This document shows, piece after piece, positions 33,901 through 44,470 of a stretch of DNA of 64,000 bases. The stretch covers positions 25,436,635 to 25,500,634 of the forward strand of contig OX421967.1 in the NCBI GenBank assembly GCA_949128115.1. The letters are read 5' to 3'. The position numbers and the translations under genes are program-made. The stretch's first letter is position 1. Every line of letters begins with the position of its first letter. The DNA is from Anaspis maculata (Eukaryota; Arthropoda; Insecta; Coleoptera; Scraptiidae). The notes beneath the pieces were generated by a model that saw nothing but the letters and a program-made list of their open reading frames with translations, did no database searches and was not told the origin of the DNA.

Positions 33901-34556
33901 TTGAAACATAAGTAGGTACCTATTTCTCAATTCAGATTTGATAATCTCAGCTGGACTAAAAATAGAAAGGGACCTGCTTTATCTCAGAAAACGGACCTGA
34001 CAAAAGCAACTCCTCTCGGCATCCCCGTCACTTTATCCTTCAGCACAGACTTCTGAACGATCTCCCCGTAATCACAGAACAAATTCTGGACATCCTGCTC
34101 CGTCACGTCCTTGGGCAAGTTTGTGATGTACAAGTTGGAGTCCTTCATGTCGGCACCGGGCGGACGCGAGTACGAAACTTTCAACCTTTTATTCCTGCGA
34201 ACGAAATCGAAAAATCTTTAGAAATCAAACTTGGAGCGAGATCACGACAATACTTGCTTGTAGTTCAGACCGTTGAGGAGCTGTATGGCTTTGGCCGATT
34301 CTTCGGCGGTTGAGTATTTGACGAAGCCGAAGCCGAAGCTGTAGCCGGTCTTGTAGTCTCGCATGATCTTGATGTTTTCCACGCGTCCGATGGGACCGAA
34401 GATCTCGGCCAGGTCCTCTTCTGTGGCGAACTGCGGTATGTAGTTGATGATCAGCTTGGTTTTGTCGAAGTCCTGGGTGTCCCCGCAGGCGCCCATGAGG
34501 GCCTCACCGCCGACGCCCGCGGCCCCCTTGACGCCGCAACTGTTTTCCTGGTGCAT
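27991..34556 (-). CDS. Sxl: Sex-lethal homologue, two-RRM RNA-binding protein (four coding exons)
   Basis: A nuclear RNA-binding protein with two RRMs. Sex-lethal controls splicing and translation of U-rich targets in Drosophila; outside drosophilids it is generally not the sex switch. Minus-strand exons are 34556-34258, 34194-33997, 28436-28279 and 28187-27991 (299+198+158+197 nt), giving 283 aa. RRM1 has RNP2 LIINYI (residues 35-40) and RNP1 YSFGFGFVKY (72-81), preceded by IMRDYKTG, which separates Sxl from ELAV. RRM2 has LYITNL (121-126) and RGVAFVRF (160-167). The last exon encodes a Gly/Pro/Met-rich tail ending NNPFYL. The ATG is the first codon after a 3' splice site, so upstream exons are UTR. 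The second intron has a GC donor. Intron 3 is 5.6 kb and full of foldbacks. Confidence 0.93.
28489..28792. mobile_element. MITE in Sxl intron 3 with CRE-containing ends
   Basis: Ends AATAGACCATTTCCA / TGGAAATGGTCTATT, 304 bp. Each arm contains TGACGTCA (28505-28512 and 28768-28775). Confidence 0.85.
29320..29352 (+). repeat. CAG/CAC microsatellite
   Basis: A run of CAG units followed by imperfect CAC/CAG units, in Sxl intron 3. It is not part of the coding sequence. Confidence 0.8.
29448..30037. mobile_element. Foldback element, TATACAGGGTGTTTCAGC ends
   Basis: Left TATACAGGGTGTTTCAGCGA, right TCGCTGAAACACCTGTATA. The inner arms carry CCAGTGGCGTAGAAGTTA and its complement. 590 bp. Confidence 0.85.
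30068..30620. mobile_element. Partial foldback beginning TACAGGGTGTTTCGCAA, with a nested 122 bp inverted repeat
   Basis: Only the left end is clear. A nested palindromic insert at 30333-30454 begins ATTGGCCGCATTCGTAAGTC and ends with its complement. Confidence 0.6.
31228..32281. mobile_element. Foldback element, TACAGGTGGTCCAGC ends, 1.05 kb
   Basis: Left TACAGGTGGTCCAGCTTAAA, right GCTGGACCATCCTGTA. The arms match over about 500 bp, for example AACTTTTGAACCGTTCAA and its complement. Confidence 0.88.
32330..33189. mobile_element. Foldback element, TACAGGTTATTTTTTGAAAA ends
   Basis: Right end TTTTCAAAAAATCACCCTGTA. The arms share CTTCAACCCCTTCGCC and its complement. The centre is interrupted by a MITE at 32848-32980. 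Confidence 0.85.
32848..32980. mobile_element. MITE nested in the foldback at 32330-33189
   Basis: Ends GGTGCGATTCTCTAAAAAAT / ATTTTTTACAGAATAGCACC, with inner CATTCCATAAA and its complement; 133 bp. Confidence 0.82.
33603..33750. mobile_element. MITE with AGCTGCTTTCTTTCGGCC ends
   Basis: The right end GGCCGAAAGAAAGCGGCT pairs with the left. An AATCATGATT word lies in each arm. One arm recurs alone at 35634-35672. Confidence 0.85.
34251..34257 (-). other. Non-canonical GC donor of Sxl intron 2
   Basis: The minus strand reads TACAA then GCAAGTA. Splicing at GC joins TAC-AA to G-AAT-AAA and gives NYKNKRLKVSYS, matching the conserved RRM1-RRM2 linker of Sxl. Using the nearby GT instead shifts the frame. 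The donor matches the strict consensus of GC-AG introns. Confidence 0.85.
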
Positions 34557-34685
34557 CTGAAAGCCAAAGCAGGCACATGCCGAGTTTGAGGTTATGTCCG
34601 GCGCGGGGTCCCGGCGGCCGGGCGGGGACTGCGCCAGGGCCATTCGTGGGGGCTGCTTGTAGAAGGCGGAAGAAACGTCACTCAC
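34557..34685 (-). other. Sxl intron 1 (129 bp), open in frame with the coding sequence
   Basis: A strong donor (AAAG then GTGAGT at 34685) and a good acceptor (CTTTGGCTTTCAG ending 34557) define a short, GC-rich intron between a non-coding exon (left end 34686) and the exon starting with the ATG. The intron has no stop in the Sxl frame and contains an in-frame ATG at 34643. Retention would therefore add 29 residues (MALAQSPPGRRDPAPDITSN...) to the N-terminus. Confidence 0.6.
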
Positions 34686-35060
34686 CTTTGTTTATCGGAA
34701 ATTTTCCAAAATAAATAAAAGACAACTAAAACCGACCCTACAAACTAGATTCCGGAGCGCATGCGTGGGGTGCCAACCGCGTGCTTCGAAATTCCACCAG
34801 AGGGCTGGATTTTTTCGGCTTTTCCGCGATGTCGGCGTGGGATTCCGTGCAGATTTTTCGCGTTTCCGCGTTTTCTCGGCGGCTATTTTCGTGATGCGTT
34901 CGACTGCCGCGGTACGAGTTTTGGAAAGCGGCCACGCATGACAAGTGCGAAGTTTGTTGACACAAATGTCACGGAACACAGCTGTCAAAACATTGCACAT
35001 GGGCGTAGCATCCACCAGGGCGCTGGGAATTTGCAACTGGTGACATCTGCCGAACCGAGT
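34686..35060 (-). promoter_or_regulatory. Sxl 5' UTR exon and probable promoter region
   Basis: The 5' UTR exon ends at 34686 on a strong donor. Its upstream limit cannot be seen. The next roughly 300 bp are noticeably GC-richer than the surroundings, which fits a promoter region. I see no clear TATA box. Confidence 0.35.
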
Positions 35061-35884
35061 CTATTTTTGGTTAAAGATCGACCCGACCGACACCAGTTGG
35101 AGGGGGTTGGAGTTTTCAATAACCGTAGCCTTATGCTGAGGATTTTTTCCGGAGGGAGTAACACTGATGCTGTGAGAGAACAAAGTATTTTCAGCCTGCC
35201 TCTTAGATATTATCAACGGAATCATCCAGTCCAAGCTTAAAAAAACCACAGTCGATCGCCTATGATAGGTATTTTTTTCTTCAAGTTGGACAATCTGATA
35301 AGTTGATGGATTGAAAAAATCAAGATGATTTAATCAAATTTGTCAAAGTGATGTTTGCTCTGCTGGTTTGCCGTTTTAATGTAATTGCTAAGTGGATCAG
35401 GTTTTGACACTGACACAGTATTTTCATTCTTTTCTGTCTTGAAAACGCCGTTAGGCACGTTCTTTCAATAGTGGAAGTGTGGCGGAATATACAGTTAAAA
35501 AAACATCGAGGCGGACCCAGATCTAGCGTCGGAGTGTGATTTCATCGCAAGTGATCTCGTGATCTGAACTCGTCGCGCCCTGTAAGAACCTAGGTAGGTA
35601 CTTACGTTCTCTGTTTCCACTTTCCAGGTCCAGGATCATGATTTGTGATCCTGGCCGGAAGAAAGCGGCAGAGATCAGTGGGCAAACCTACGACCTGCCG
35701 GTGATGCAGTTCCCAGAATGACAATTTGACAACACAGCGTAGTTCAGATGAAGGTTTCATGTCATAGGGACACAAATTTTAATGTAACCTAAACCTTCCT
35801 TGTATCAAGATGACATTATACATCAAAAATCAGGGACACCAACAAAAAATATCGAATTTTTCATGGCCAGCTGTGGTTTTTACT
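35061..35884. other. Intergenic DNA upstream of Sxl
   Basis: No gene seen. A solo arm of the MITE at 33603-33750 is at about 35634-35672 (GATCATGATTTGTGATCCTG). Confidence 0.5.
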
Positions 35885-37250
35885 GTCCCAACCCCCCACC
35901 AACATGGAAGGGGAAGTATTGAGTGCTTTCCACCTAGACGGTACAAATACCACCAGACGGCACATGTTCCATAGTGTGGCACAAAATTTTAGGTGATCCA
36001 ATGAACGGCGCAGAACCGAGTAGGAACACGTAGATGGAAAGCACCGTTTGGAACCCGCACATGCGTGAATGGCAGGTGTACCGAACTTGGGGCTAGGTGG
36101 AAAGCACGCATTGTAATCGTGCAAAAAAAAAGTTTTGAGATTTCACCGGATATATCCGTTTTGAGGTCCCCCCAAGACGATTAGGACCATTTTCAGATTG
36201 ATGTCTGTCTGTGTGTCTGTGTGTGGGTCTGTGTGTCTCTCTGTGATCTTCCACGATAACTGCCGAACCGTTGACCAGATCGACTTGAAATTTGGTATGC
36301 GAACATGGTTTTTCTCTGGAAGAAGACCATTAGTTTTTGGCTGTCATCTGTCAAACGGAAGTGTCACTGTCAACAAATGTCAGAAGATAAATATCTCACG
36401 GAACTTGACTTGCAATATGTCATTTGAAAGCCTCTAAAAAACTCTATTCAGAACAGTCGAAGGTATATCGCCCTATCTTTCATCTTTCAAATAATAAAAA
36501 ATGTCAAAGTTCAAAACTTTACCAGTTGATTATTCAAAATCTATCCGACGGATTGGAACCAGATTTGGTAGGAAGCAACACAACAAAAGAGTCAAATCAA
36601 GGCCGCAGTTGCAGTTTTCCACCATTCTCCAGTCGGGCGTAGTGAATTTTCAATATTTCTCCTGGCCGTTGCCACCCGAGAGAGGCTTTCGCTAGTGTTT
36701 TGACCGAAACGACTCGCTTTTGTAGCAGGACTCCACTCAAAAATTCATTCCTGCTCGAGGATCGACTTTTTTTGAAAAATTTCAACTGATTTCGAAAGTA
36801 GATTGGATTGGCGTCGTGTCGGCCTATTTTCTAAATCGACACAGTTCCTGTTTTCTGACGGTAATTTTTTCAAAATGAAATTTGCACGATCCGTGAATTT
36901 GAAAAAACGCAGTAAAAACTTCTACATGCGGTAGGCCCCACGAAATATTAATTTTAGGTGCAGACATGCTGCGAATGAAAGTTTTCTGAAAGTTAGAGAA
37001 AACATTGAGCTAATTTTTGGAGGAAAAATTTCCGAAATCGGACCAACGCAACGGTTGCCGAGTTTTCCTTTCTGGAAAAACTGCAAATTTTCCAACTTTT
37101 TATTGCGTGGACCGATTTTAACCAATTTTTTTTAAAACAAGAAATAACTGGTTCTTGAACATTTTCCATTATTTTTTTCTTGGGAGTTTTCCGGTTGAAA
37201 AAAATTCTCTCCAAATTATTTTCAATCTTTTTCTGTAATTCCAACTTGCC
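35885..37250 (+). repeat. Microsatellite-bearing dispersed repeat R2, copy B, with MITE inserted
   Basis: Same order as 23380-24500, including the microsatellite at 36200-36243. It is interrupted by a MITE at 35922-36109. Confidence 0.85.
35922..36109. mobile_element. MITE with GTGCTTTCCACCTAG ends, TSD ATTG
   Basis: The ends GTGCTTTCCACCTAG / CTAGGTGGAAAGCAC are flanked by ATTG on both sides (35918-35921 and 36110-36113). Copy A of R2 at about 23410 shows the uninterrupted site AGTATTGTAATCG. Confidence 0.92.
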
Positions 37251-37339
37251 ACCCGAAGGGACGTTTCGAACAAAAATTTACATAGGATCCTGGATATTAG
37301 TCGGGAAAGTTTTGGGGTGACACAACCGATTTTTAAGCT

Positions 37340-38995
37340 TGGAATAGATTATACGTACAGGTGTTCACGCGATCGAGACGGATACCCCCCTTAAGAAACT
37401 TTTCCTTCACTCTATAATTAAAAAAAGAAAAAACTTTTCTGGGACAATTTTTTCCGTGGTTTCTGAATATGTGAAGTATAATTTTCCATTTCATGCCATA
37501 TACAGGGTGTGGCAATTTTTTGCATTTTTCCGAAACACACCCTGCATTTCATCACCACAATCGATCCGCATTGTTATCGCGTGATTACAAATATGCATAA
37601 CACTTCTCAATTTCTTCAGAAATTTTTTTAAAATTCACTGTGGCACCTCAAAAAAAATCTGTTGTGGGGCGACACAAAACTTTCCCGGCGGTATCCAGAG
37701 ACGTCAGTAGTGATTTTGATTCAGGCGCCCCTCCGGGAAAGGGAGACTTGGTTGTGAAATTTAAGAAAATATCGATTAAGTCGAGCGATTATCCAAAAAA
37801 ACTAACTTGAAACACATCACAAGAAAGCACTGCGGTTCAAGTATGTAGTTTCAAGGCGCTGTAAGTACAAGTGTACAACCTCATCCGTCAGAACGAAAAT
37901 TGGACGAAAAATGGTTGGAAAATACTCAAGAACCAATTACTTACCTGTTGTTCAAAAAATAAATGGTGAAAATCGGTTCACGGGTTGAATACCTGGGACA
38001 GAGTTCTCATTATTTGCACTTCAGAGTCAAAAACGAGAGGGGGGGCTTCGTGGGGCTCCAAGAGATATCCGTAGATACCAGAGAGCCTATAAGACTTCAA
38101 TCAACCCAAGACACAGTTAAAATTGGTGCTAATAAAAATTTGTAGACGTGAACTGAAAATGTACTGAAAAAGTAAAAATGTGTGAAAATCACACAAAAAA
38201 AATAAGAAAAAAGAAGACCACAGAGTGAATTGAAGTGCCGATAAGGGGCAAGAAACTGGAAAGAAATACGAAAAATAGTAATTTAAAGGAGGGGAGCAAC
38301 TAGAACTAGAAAGCAACAAGGCAAGAAAAAGTCGACCAGGAAGCGAACTCGGGTTTTGACGGTCAATGAATTCGAAAACTAGAAGTAGAACTGCAGAGAG
38401 AAGGAGGAAAAATATGTGAAAATTAAACCAATATTGGTAAACGCGCACTTCAATCTATAGCATACTCATTACTCATCAGTCAATAGTAGTAAACTCGCTC
38501 CTCAACCTATGGCACAGATCATTAGTAGTAAAATAGGTAGACATCTACGTACACAGCTTGTCACACTCGATGTGGGAAACTTGCACTTATTAGGCTTGAA
38601 AAAACCTTTGTGACCTGACAAGGTCCATGTATATATACACAGCCTCTCGCACCTAACTCGCCATGTGGAAAACTTCGACCAATTACGTCGTCAGCAAAAA
38701 AACTAGTGACCAGACGAGGTCCGCTTTTAGCGTCCAAATTGCTATACAAACAAAAACCAAAAAAAATGTGACCAACTTCACAAAAACTCATGTGATGTTC
38801 TAAGAAGTCAGTTATAAGGGCTCTGCGATATAGATAATTTTCGATAGATATTAGAAAATTGAAAAGTGGCGCTGATACTCTGCCCAAAAGCCGAACCAAA
38901 AACCGATTTTACTTCAACTTTAGGTAAGTATATCAAAATAAAAAAAAAACTGAAAATAAACCAAAGAAAAGATCCAAAAAATAATTTCGTAATCA
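37340..38995. other. Intergenic DNA with pieces of foldback repeats
   Basis: 37354-37560 is a diverged arm of the TACAGGGTGTTCACG family. It contains the empty-site counterpart (near 37487) of the insertion at 45511. The stretch 37750-38990 shows no recognisable gene. Confidence 0.55.
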
Positions 38996-39005
38996 TTTAT
39001 TTATT
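38996..39005 (-). terminator. Overlapping polyadenylation signals of the WSCD gene
   Basis: The minus strand reads AATAAATAAA, two overlapping AATAAA hexamers, about 360 nt past the WSCD stop. Confidence 0.5.
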
Positions 39006-39363
39006 GTATATAGGCCCTAATTCTCGATTGCCACAGTTTTCTCGTCTTAACCGCTAAGTACAAGTTACACAAACATGTAATATTTATAATATATATTTAT
39101 ATCGTAACGTTGCGTGTGTGTACAGTATGGTACGTAAATCTTTGGTCTCCTCTAGACTACAAGGTATAGAAGGTGTGTGATGGGGGGAAGTTTTGCAATA
39201 GCAAGTTAGAAGACGTTTGTTTTGGCGACGCGCGCGCGCTCTACTTCATCTTTTCATTTATCCCTATGACATTTGACATTATGTACCTAGAAGGGAAATC
39301 TCAAATCTCCACACGGAAATTTTAGGCTATTATTGTCACATTTTTGACTGCTCGTCGGCGCCG

Positions 39364-42300
39364 TCATCTGGCCACTGGCGAGGCGACATTGTAAATAGCC
39401 TCGTACACTTTCTGTTGGACCTGTTCTAGCTTGGACTTCATCGGAGCCGTGTAGGGGTCGAAGTTCAGGACGCGCCTCTTGCGTCGGTAGATGCCCTCCT
39501 TGCGTTCGATGGCGCACTTGAAGAGGGCGTCGTCTTGGCCGATTTCCAGAAACTCGATGACGGATTTCAGCGTGTACTCGAGATTGTCGACGAGCTGCTC
39601 GTAGAAGATGACGTGTGTGGGGCCGGTGAAGTTGTACAGCCAGTCCAGGTTGCTCTGCTTCCACGCTTCCAGCTTGTCGTTGACGAATTGCTGCCAGTCT
39701 ATCGAAAACAAAAAAAGTGTGAATTTTACTTCTCATTATCAATAACCTGAACCAATGTTGCATCCAGACAGCACTCAGATAGCAAGTATACACGTCGAAA
39801 ATTGGTCACAAAACAGTTATAAATGAAAAATATTGACGTCGAAATTACGTCAAAGTCTCGTAGATAGAACACTTTGTAGGTACCACGAACTACTAACCAA
39901 ACTGGATTGCTAATAGTTACCATAAGAATGACCCCCTAATAAGTCTCTACCCTCCACTCTCCAAAAAGAGGGTCATATGGAGCGCTACTGGCGCTTCTGT
40001 ATTGTGATGGGCAGGTAGTACTAGGTGCTTTCCTTTTACCACAAAATAAATAAATAAATAAATAAATAAATAAAGAAATAAATACTGTTTATTGCCTAAA
40101 ACTCACTGATCTGATCTAAATTAGAGAGAGAAAGCGAGAAATCACATGCGCGAAAGTGAGATACCACTAACAACTTAGGTCAGAATACTTAGTTCAGGTT
40201 ATAAAAGGAAAGCACCTACTGATTCGTTACTTTTGTAATCGTTACTCGCCGGGACCCGAAGTACCGATTACTCATTTGATAAAGTATTCGTTACTTTCAT
40301 AAATGATTACCTACTTCAAAAGCGACCGCATTTCCGCATTCAGTACCTGCCCAAAAAAAAATCTCAATTTTAATTTTTTTATATCAGTGTTATTATGTTC
40401 AGAGTCAGTATTATGTTAATCTGTTCCAGTTCTTTCTTATAATAGAAAAAATATAAATTTGCAGCGGCATTTTTCCTCTTAAGATACCAAAATTTGGTTA
40501 TTATCATCAATATTATTATTATTATTATTGCAAAAAAATTCGTCTGCGGCGCTTCAACGCCCCCGGGCCCCCCGTGTTTCTTCCGATAGGAATCGCCCCT
40601 CTATTTTACTTTTCCTCGAAGTAATCAGTAACGATTACTGAGTACCGATTACTAACGATTATCTATTATCTAAACGTAACGAGATATTACATCACCTGAA
40701 TGGTTTTATTGAGGTATTTTACAGTAAATAATGTCTTGTGGTAAGACATCCGTGGGTAAGACTGATATAAGTGAAGACTGCGAGGGTGTCGCGCCATCTT
40801 TCGGCGAGGCGATGATAAAGAAGGATGCGTCAACTGAAGGTCACATCCGCCCTCTGGGTCACATAGGGCGGTGCTTTCCACCTAGACGGTACAAATACCA
40901 CCAGACGGCACATGTTCCATAGTGTGGCACAGAATTTTAGGTGATCCAATGAACGGCACAGAACCGGGTAAGAACACGTAGATGGAAAACACCGTTTGGC
41001 ACCCGCACATGCGTAAATGGTAGGTGTACCAAATTTGGAGCTATATAGGTGGAAAGCACCCATTATATATTGTGATTATGTAAAACTGAAAATGATGTTC
41101 GTGCCAAAAAATTGGGACCAATCAACGGGTAACCATTTTAACAGACAGGTAACCATTACCATTACCCATGGTTAGGCATCATTATTGTGAATAAAGCACT
41201 TTACAGTTTGGAATCAAGAATCAAGGTAGGTACTAACATCTGCCTTTGGTCCGTTTATATCGATCGGGCGAAGCGAATCCTATGTGGCCACCGCTTTGTC
41301 GGTTGAACTCTGCCTGGATCGCCGGTCCCGGTGCTCTGATCAGCAGGATGGCTTTGGAAAACATCTTCCTGGCATTTTGTCCCCATTCGTGGGTCTTCAC
41401 AACCAAAACGCTCCCGTTGACGATGCTTTCAGCTGGGAATCCGTTCTTGAGCAAACCGTAATCCTTGTACACGGAACCGGTGAAAAACCCTGTAAAAGTC
41501 GAAGTGTTACGAGAGCAGAGAGTAGGCACTTATAGAGGAATCACGTTAGATCATTTGGATAGCTGAAGGTCATAATTCTATGAGTATGGCAAAAGTGTTG
41601 ATAGACATTTTGTTAGTATGGCCTACTGTAATACTGACCAAAATACAAAAAAAGCTTATCATGGTTATTGAAGAACTGTTGGAAAAATGTTTGATCGCCC
41701 TGTCTGTCATACATTATTTTAGCGTTTTTGCGACAATTTGGGCTCCAAATATGCTCCTCACTTTATGAAGCATGTCTATCTTGGTTACTTGCAACCAACG
41801 CGACAAATTTAAGGGCATTTTTTTGACCCAAATTGTTGCGAAAACGGGGCAAAATGAGTGTCCTACTTTTTTTGGCCGTAATGCTGATTTTTTAGCAAAA
41901 TTTTTGTTAGACTCCGTTTTGACTTGATTGCATCGAGAGCATACCCTGAATTTACGACGCTTGTCAGACAGCAGCCGAAGTGCTGAGTGATTGAGACAAT
42001 TTTGAATTTAATCAAATTTTTGTTGAATGGTCTTCTCAAAAATGAAACAAATTTGTTTGATGACCTTTTTGTAGCGAGTTTAAGAAAACAGTAGTCTTTT
42101 TCGAGCGAGAAACTTTTTGTAACCGGTTGGTTATTGGCGGTTGACATTAAATTGATATATACTGTCATTTTTTTGACATCTGATATTTCTGAAACGTTGC
42201 GGTTTATAACTTTAGTTATCAGCATTTGGCAGGAAAAGAGTGAGTTTAATTGACGGAGAAAATTCTGCGGTAATTTGGCAGTACCGGCAAAGATAGATTA

Positions 42301-43638
42301 AAAATTTAATTTTCCTGAAATGTTTTTTTTTTATATGAAATATTGATATCTTAATTTAAAACGCCTAATAAAATCTATTTCAGACAATTTGTTCCCCCAC
42401 CATAAGAATACCCCACCATACTGAGCAACTTTAAGGGGTTTCTGATGCGACTAAAAAAAGTTGTTGACGGGAATCGGTTTTATTTTTTTTTCATCAAGTA
42501 GAAACTTTTCCGAAAAGAAAATGTACGGGCATTGCATTCAAATTTTGAAAATTTCCAAAAAAAGTTTAAAATTTTTCATTTTGATTTTTGAAAATTCAAA
42601 AACCAGATAGCATCGAGAATGCATCTTTCCTCAAGGAAGTCGCATGCCAAATTTGAACTTTTTATTTTGAAAAAAAGGTATCAAAAATGATTTCTACCAA
42701 TTCACTTTTTCATGCCTACGAGAAATCATTTTTGGTACCTTTTTTTTTTGAAAGTAGAAAGTTCAAATTTGGCATGTGAATTTCTTGAGAAAAGATGTAT
42801 TGTCGATGCTATCTAGTTTTTGAATTTTCAAAAACCAAAATCAAAATTTTTTAGAAATTTACAAAATTTCATAGCATGGTCCGTACATTTTCTTTTTGGA
42901 GAAGTTTCTACTTGACAAAAAAATAAAATAAAATCGATTCCCGTTCAACAACTTTTTTAGTCGCATCAGAAACCCCTTAAGTGACAAAGTGACGTCATCT
43001 CTCGGTAATCAGAAGCTCGATAACAGTTATAGAACTTACAGATATTCGCTCGCAGATGTTATAGGGTGGGTGCACACATCGTAGGCATTTATATGTGATT
43101 TATTTATAAAGTGTTGCCGAGACTGACATTATTTTATTAATCACTGACCAGTCGCCTGTTGCAACAAATAGCGGAGCCAGGTGTTTCCGCTTCCCGGAAA
43201 CGACGCCAGCGCAACTGGAGTTTTCGGAGGATCCAGAAATTTCACGTTGGAACACCACTGGATTCTCGATCGGCGCAAAGGGGGCCGCAGTCCTGGAACT
43301 CCGTATTCAAAACTTTTTAGCCTGTTCAGTTGCTGGCCATGTTCTGAGTGCTGCAATTAATCAAATTAATGCCAAGGTTTCGAGCCGAAATTAGAAAATA
43401 TGTAGGTATATTTATACAAGCCAAAATGTATATACAAAAATACAAAAATAGATTATTATTGCCATATTATATTGAATATTGAATATATAAATATGCTGCG
43501 ATAGAAGAAAAAAATTAAAACCTTTGAGCTGGAGTTTCTGGGTTCGTGGAGGGTGACCGCGGAAAGGATCAGCACCCCAGCCAGATATAAAAACAGCAGC
43601 ACAGCCAGCAGCCAAAATCTGACCCTGGTGACATGCAT
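39364..43638 (-). CDS. WSCD: WSCD-family membrane sulfotransferase (four exons)
   Basis: A type II Golgi membrane protein of the WSCD family (Drosophila CG9164 group), related to carbohydrate sulfotransferases that use PAPS. Minus-strand exons are 43638-43522, 43350-43149, 41489-41238 and 39698-39364 (117+202+252+335 nt), about 301 aa. Residues 8-28 form one membrane segment ([21 protein letters not shown]) after a short basic cytosolic tail. The PAPS 5'-phosphosulfate loop [14 protein letters not shown] starts at residue 89. [19 protein letters not shown] and [12 protein letters not shown] are family blocks, as is [10 protein letters not shown] near the C-terminus. No WSC domain is present, unlike the vertebrate proteins. 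The donor of the third exon is uncertain: GT at 41237 gives TKGRYWQQF, while a GC four bases earlier in the transcript would give TKDWQQF, which aligns better with the family. Both keep frame. Confidence 0.88.
40023..40216. mobile_element. MITE with AGGTGCTTTCC ends (copy 2), TSD TACT
   Basis: Flanked by TACT at 40019-40022 and 40217-40220. It has an AAAT microsatellite at 40048-40082. It is inverted relative to 6400-6540. Lies in WSCD intron 3. Confidence 0.85.
40870..41060. mobile_element. MITE with GGTGCTTTCCACC ends (second copy)
   Basis: About 90 percent alike by eye to the MITE at 35922-36109 and in the same orientation. Ends GGTGCTTTCCACC / GGTGGAAAGCACC. Lies in WSCD intron 3. Confidence 0.88.
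42431..42980. mobile_element. Foldback element in WSCD intron 2, 550 bp
   Basis: Ends TTAAGGGGTTTCTGATGCGA / TCGCATCAGAAACCCCTTAA, exact complements. The arms pair through most of their length around a centre at about 42705. Confidence 0.87.
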
Positions 43639-44470
43639 TTGCCCATCATTCGTTCGGGTAGAGGCTCCTTAAAACTGCTACGAAACAAATCTTTGTGTCA
43701 TTTATTCGTACAATAGTTACGTGATTAATTGTATGATAAAACATGCTCTATCTAATCCAATTACACAGTCACCTTAATGTCGTGCCGCCATAATTCAGAT
43801 TTTTTTTCCAATCGACGCTTACGCAACAGAGTAATCGTCATTGTTTTTTCTCGAGCCTACATGATCTGAACCTGTTTATTTATCACACTTTTGTTGCTAG
43901 GCTACATATACGCACACAAAGGGGTGGATTGTTCAGGGCGTCGTCGACTCCCCACACACACACAGCCGTCGCGACGGCGATGCCCGGGCGTCGACGTCTT
44001 CCAGGGGCACTCAAACTTTTTTCTTTTCTCTCCTTGCTAGCGTCCAATCGTCTTGCTTCGTGCTTTATCATTTAAATTGACCCAATTGCGGACGTTTTAC
44101 GACATATTTTGCAAATTGGCAGCCTTTTGCGGTTTTTAAAAAAAATTGCCAAGCTCAGCGCGCACGCCTATGGCTCTGGTGACTTTGGCCGAGCGCGGTT
44201 GGTGCTCTTGTTTTATTTTCATCGATTGACCTTGATTCGATTTGACATTGACAGATCGAAACGTCAGTTGCCGCGACGTAAATATTTGGTTTTCTGTTGT
44301 TGAGTCTGAAAAACAACGTAAAAAGTTGAATTTTAAACGTAAAAAGTGCCTAGATTTTAATTTTCAGGAGCTCCAGTACAGGTTAAAACGCGAATTTGGG
44401 CTTTGTGGATTTCGAGTGAAAATATAAAACTCCGAAAGTTCTGGATCTGAGCCACAGGAATCAGGCCAGG
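43639..44470. promoter_or_regulatory. Divergent promoter region between WSCD and GNB1L
   Basis: These 832 bp separate the start codons of two head-to-head genes. The part at 43900-44180 is GC-richer than the flanks. No convincing TATA box or intervening gene is seen, so a shared bidirectional promoter is plausible by layout. Non-coding first exons of either gene could also lie here. Confidence 0.5.

Noticed and set aside
34242..34685. Taking the Sxl start as a GTG-initiated frame at 34685
   Set aside because: That GTG is the first codon-like triplet of a strong GTGAGT splice donor. The ATG at 34556 directly follows a good acceptor and fits the gene model.
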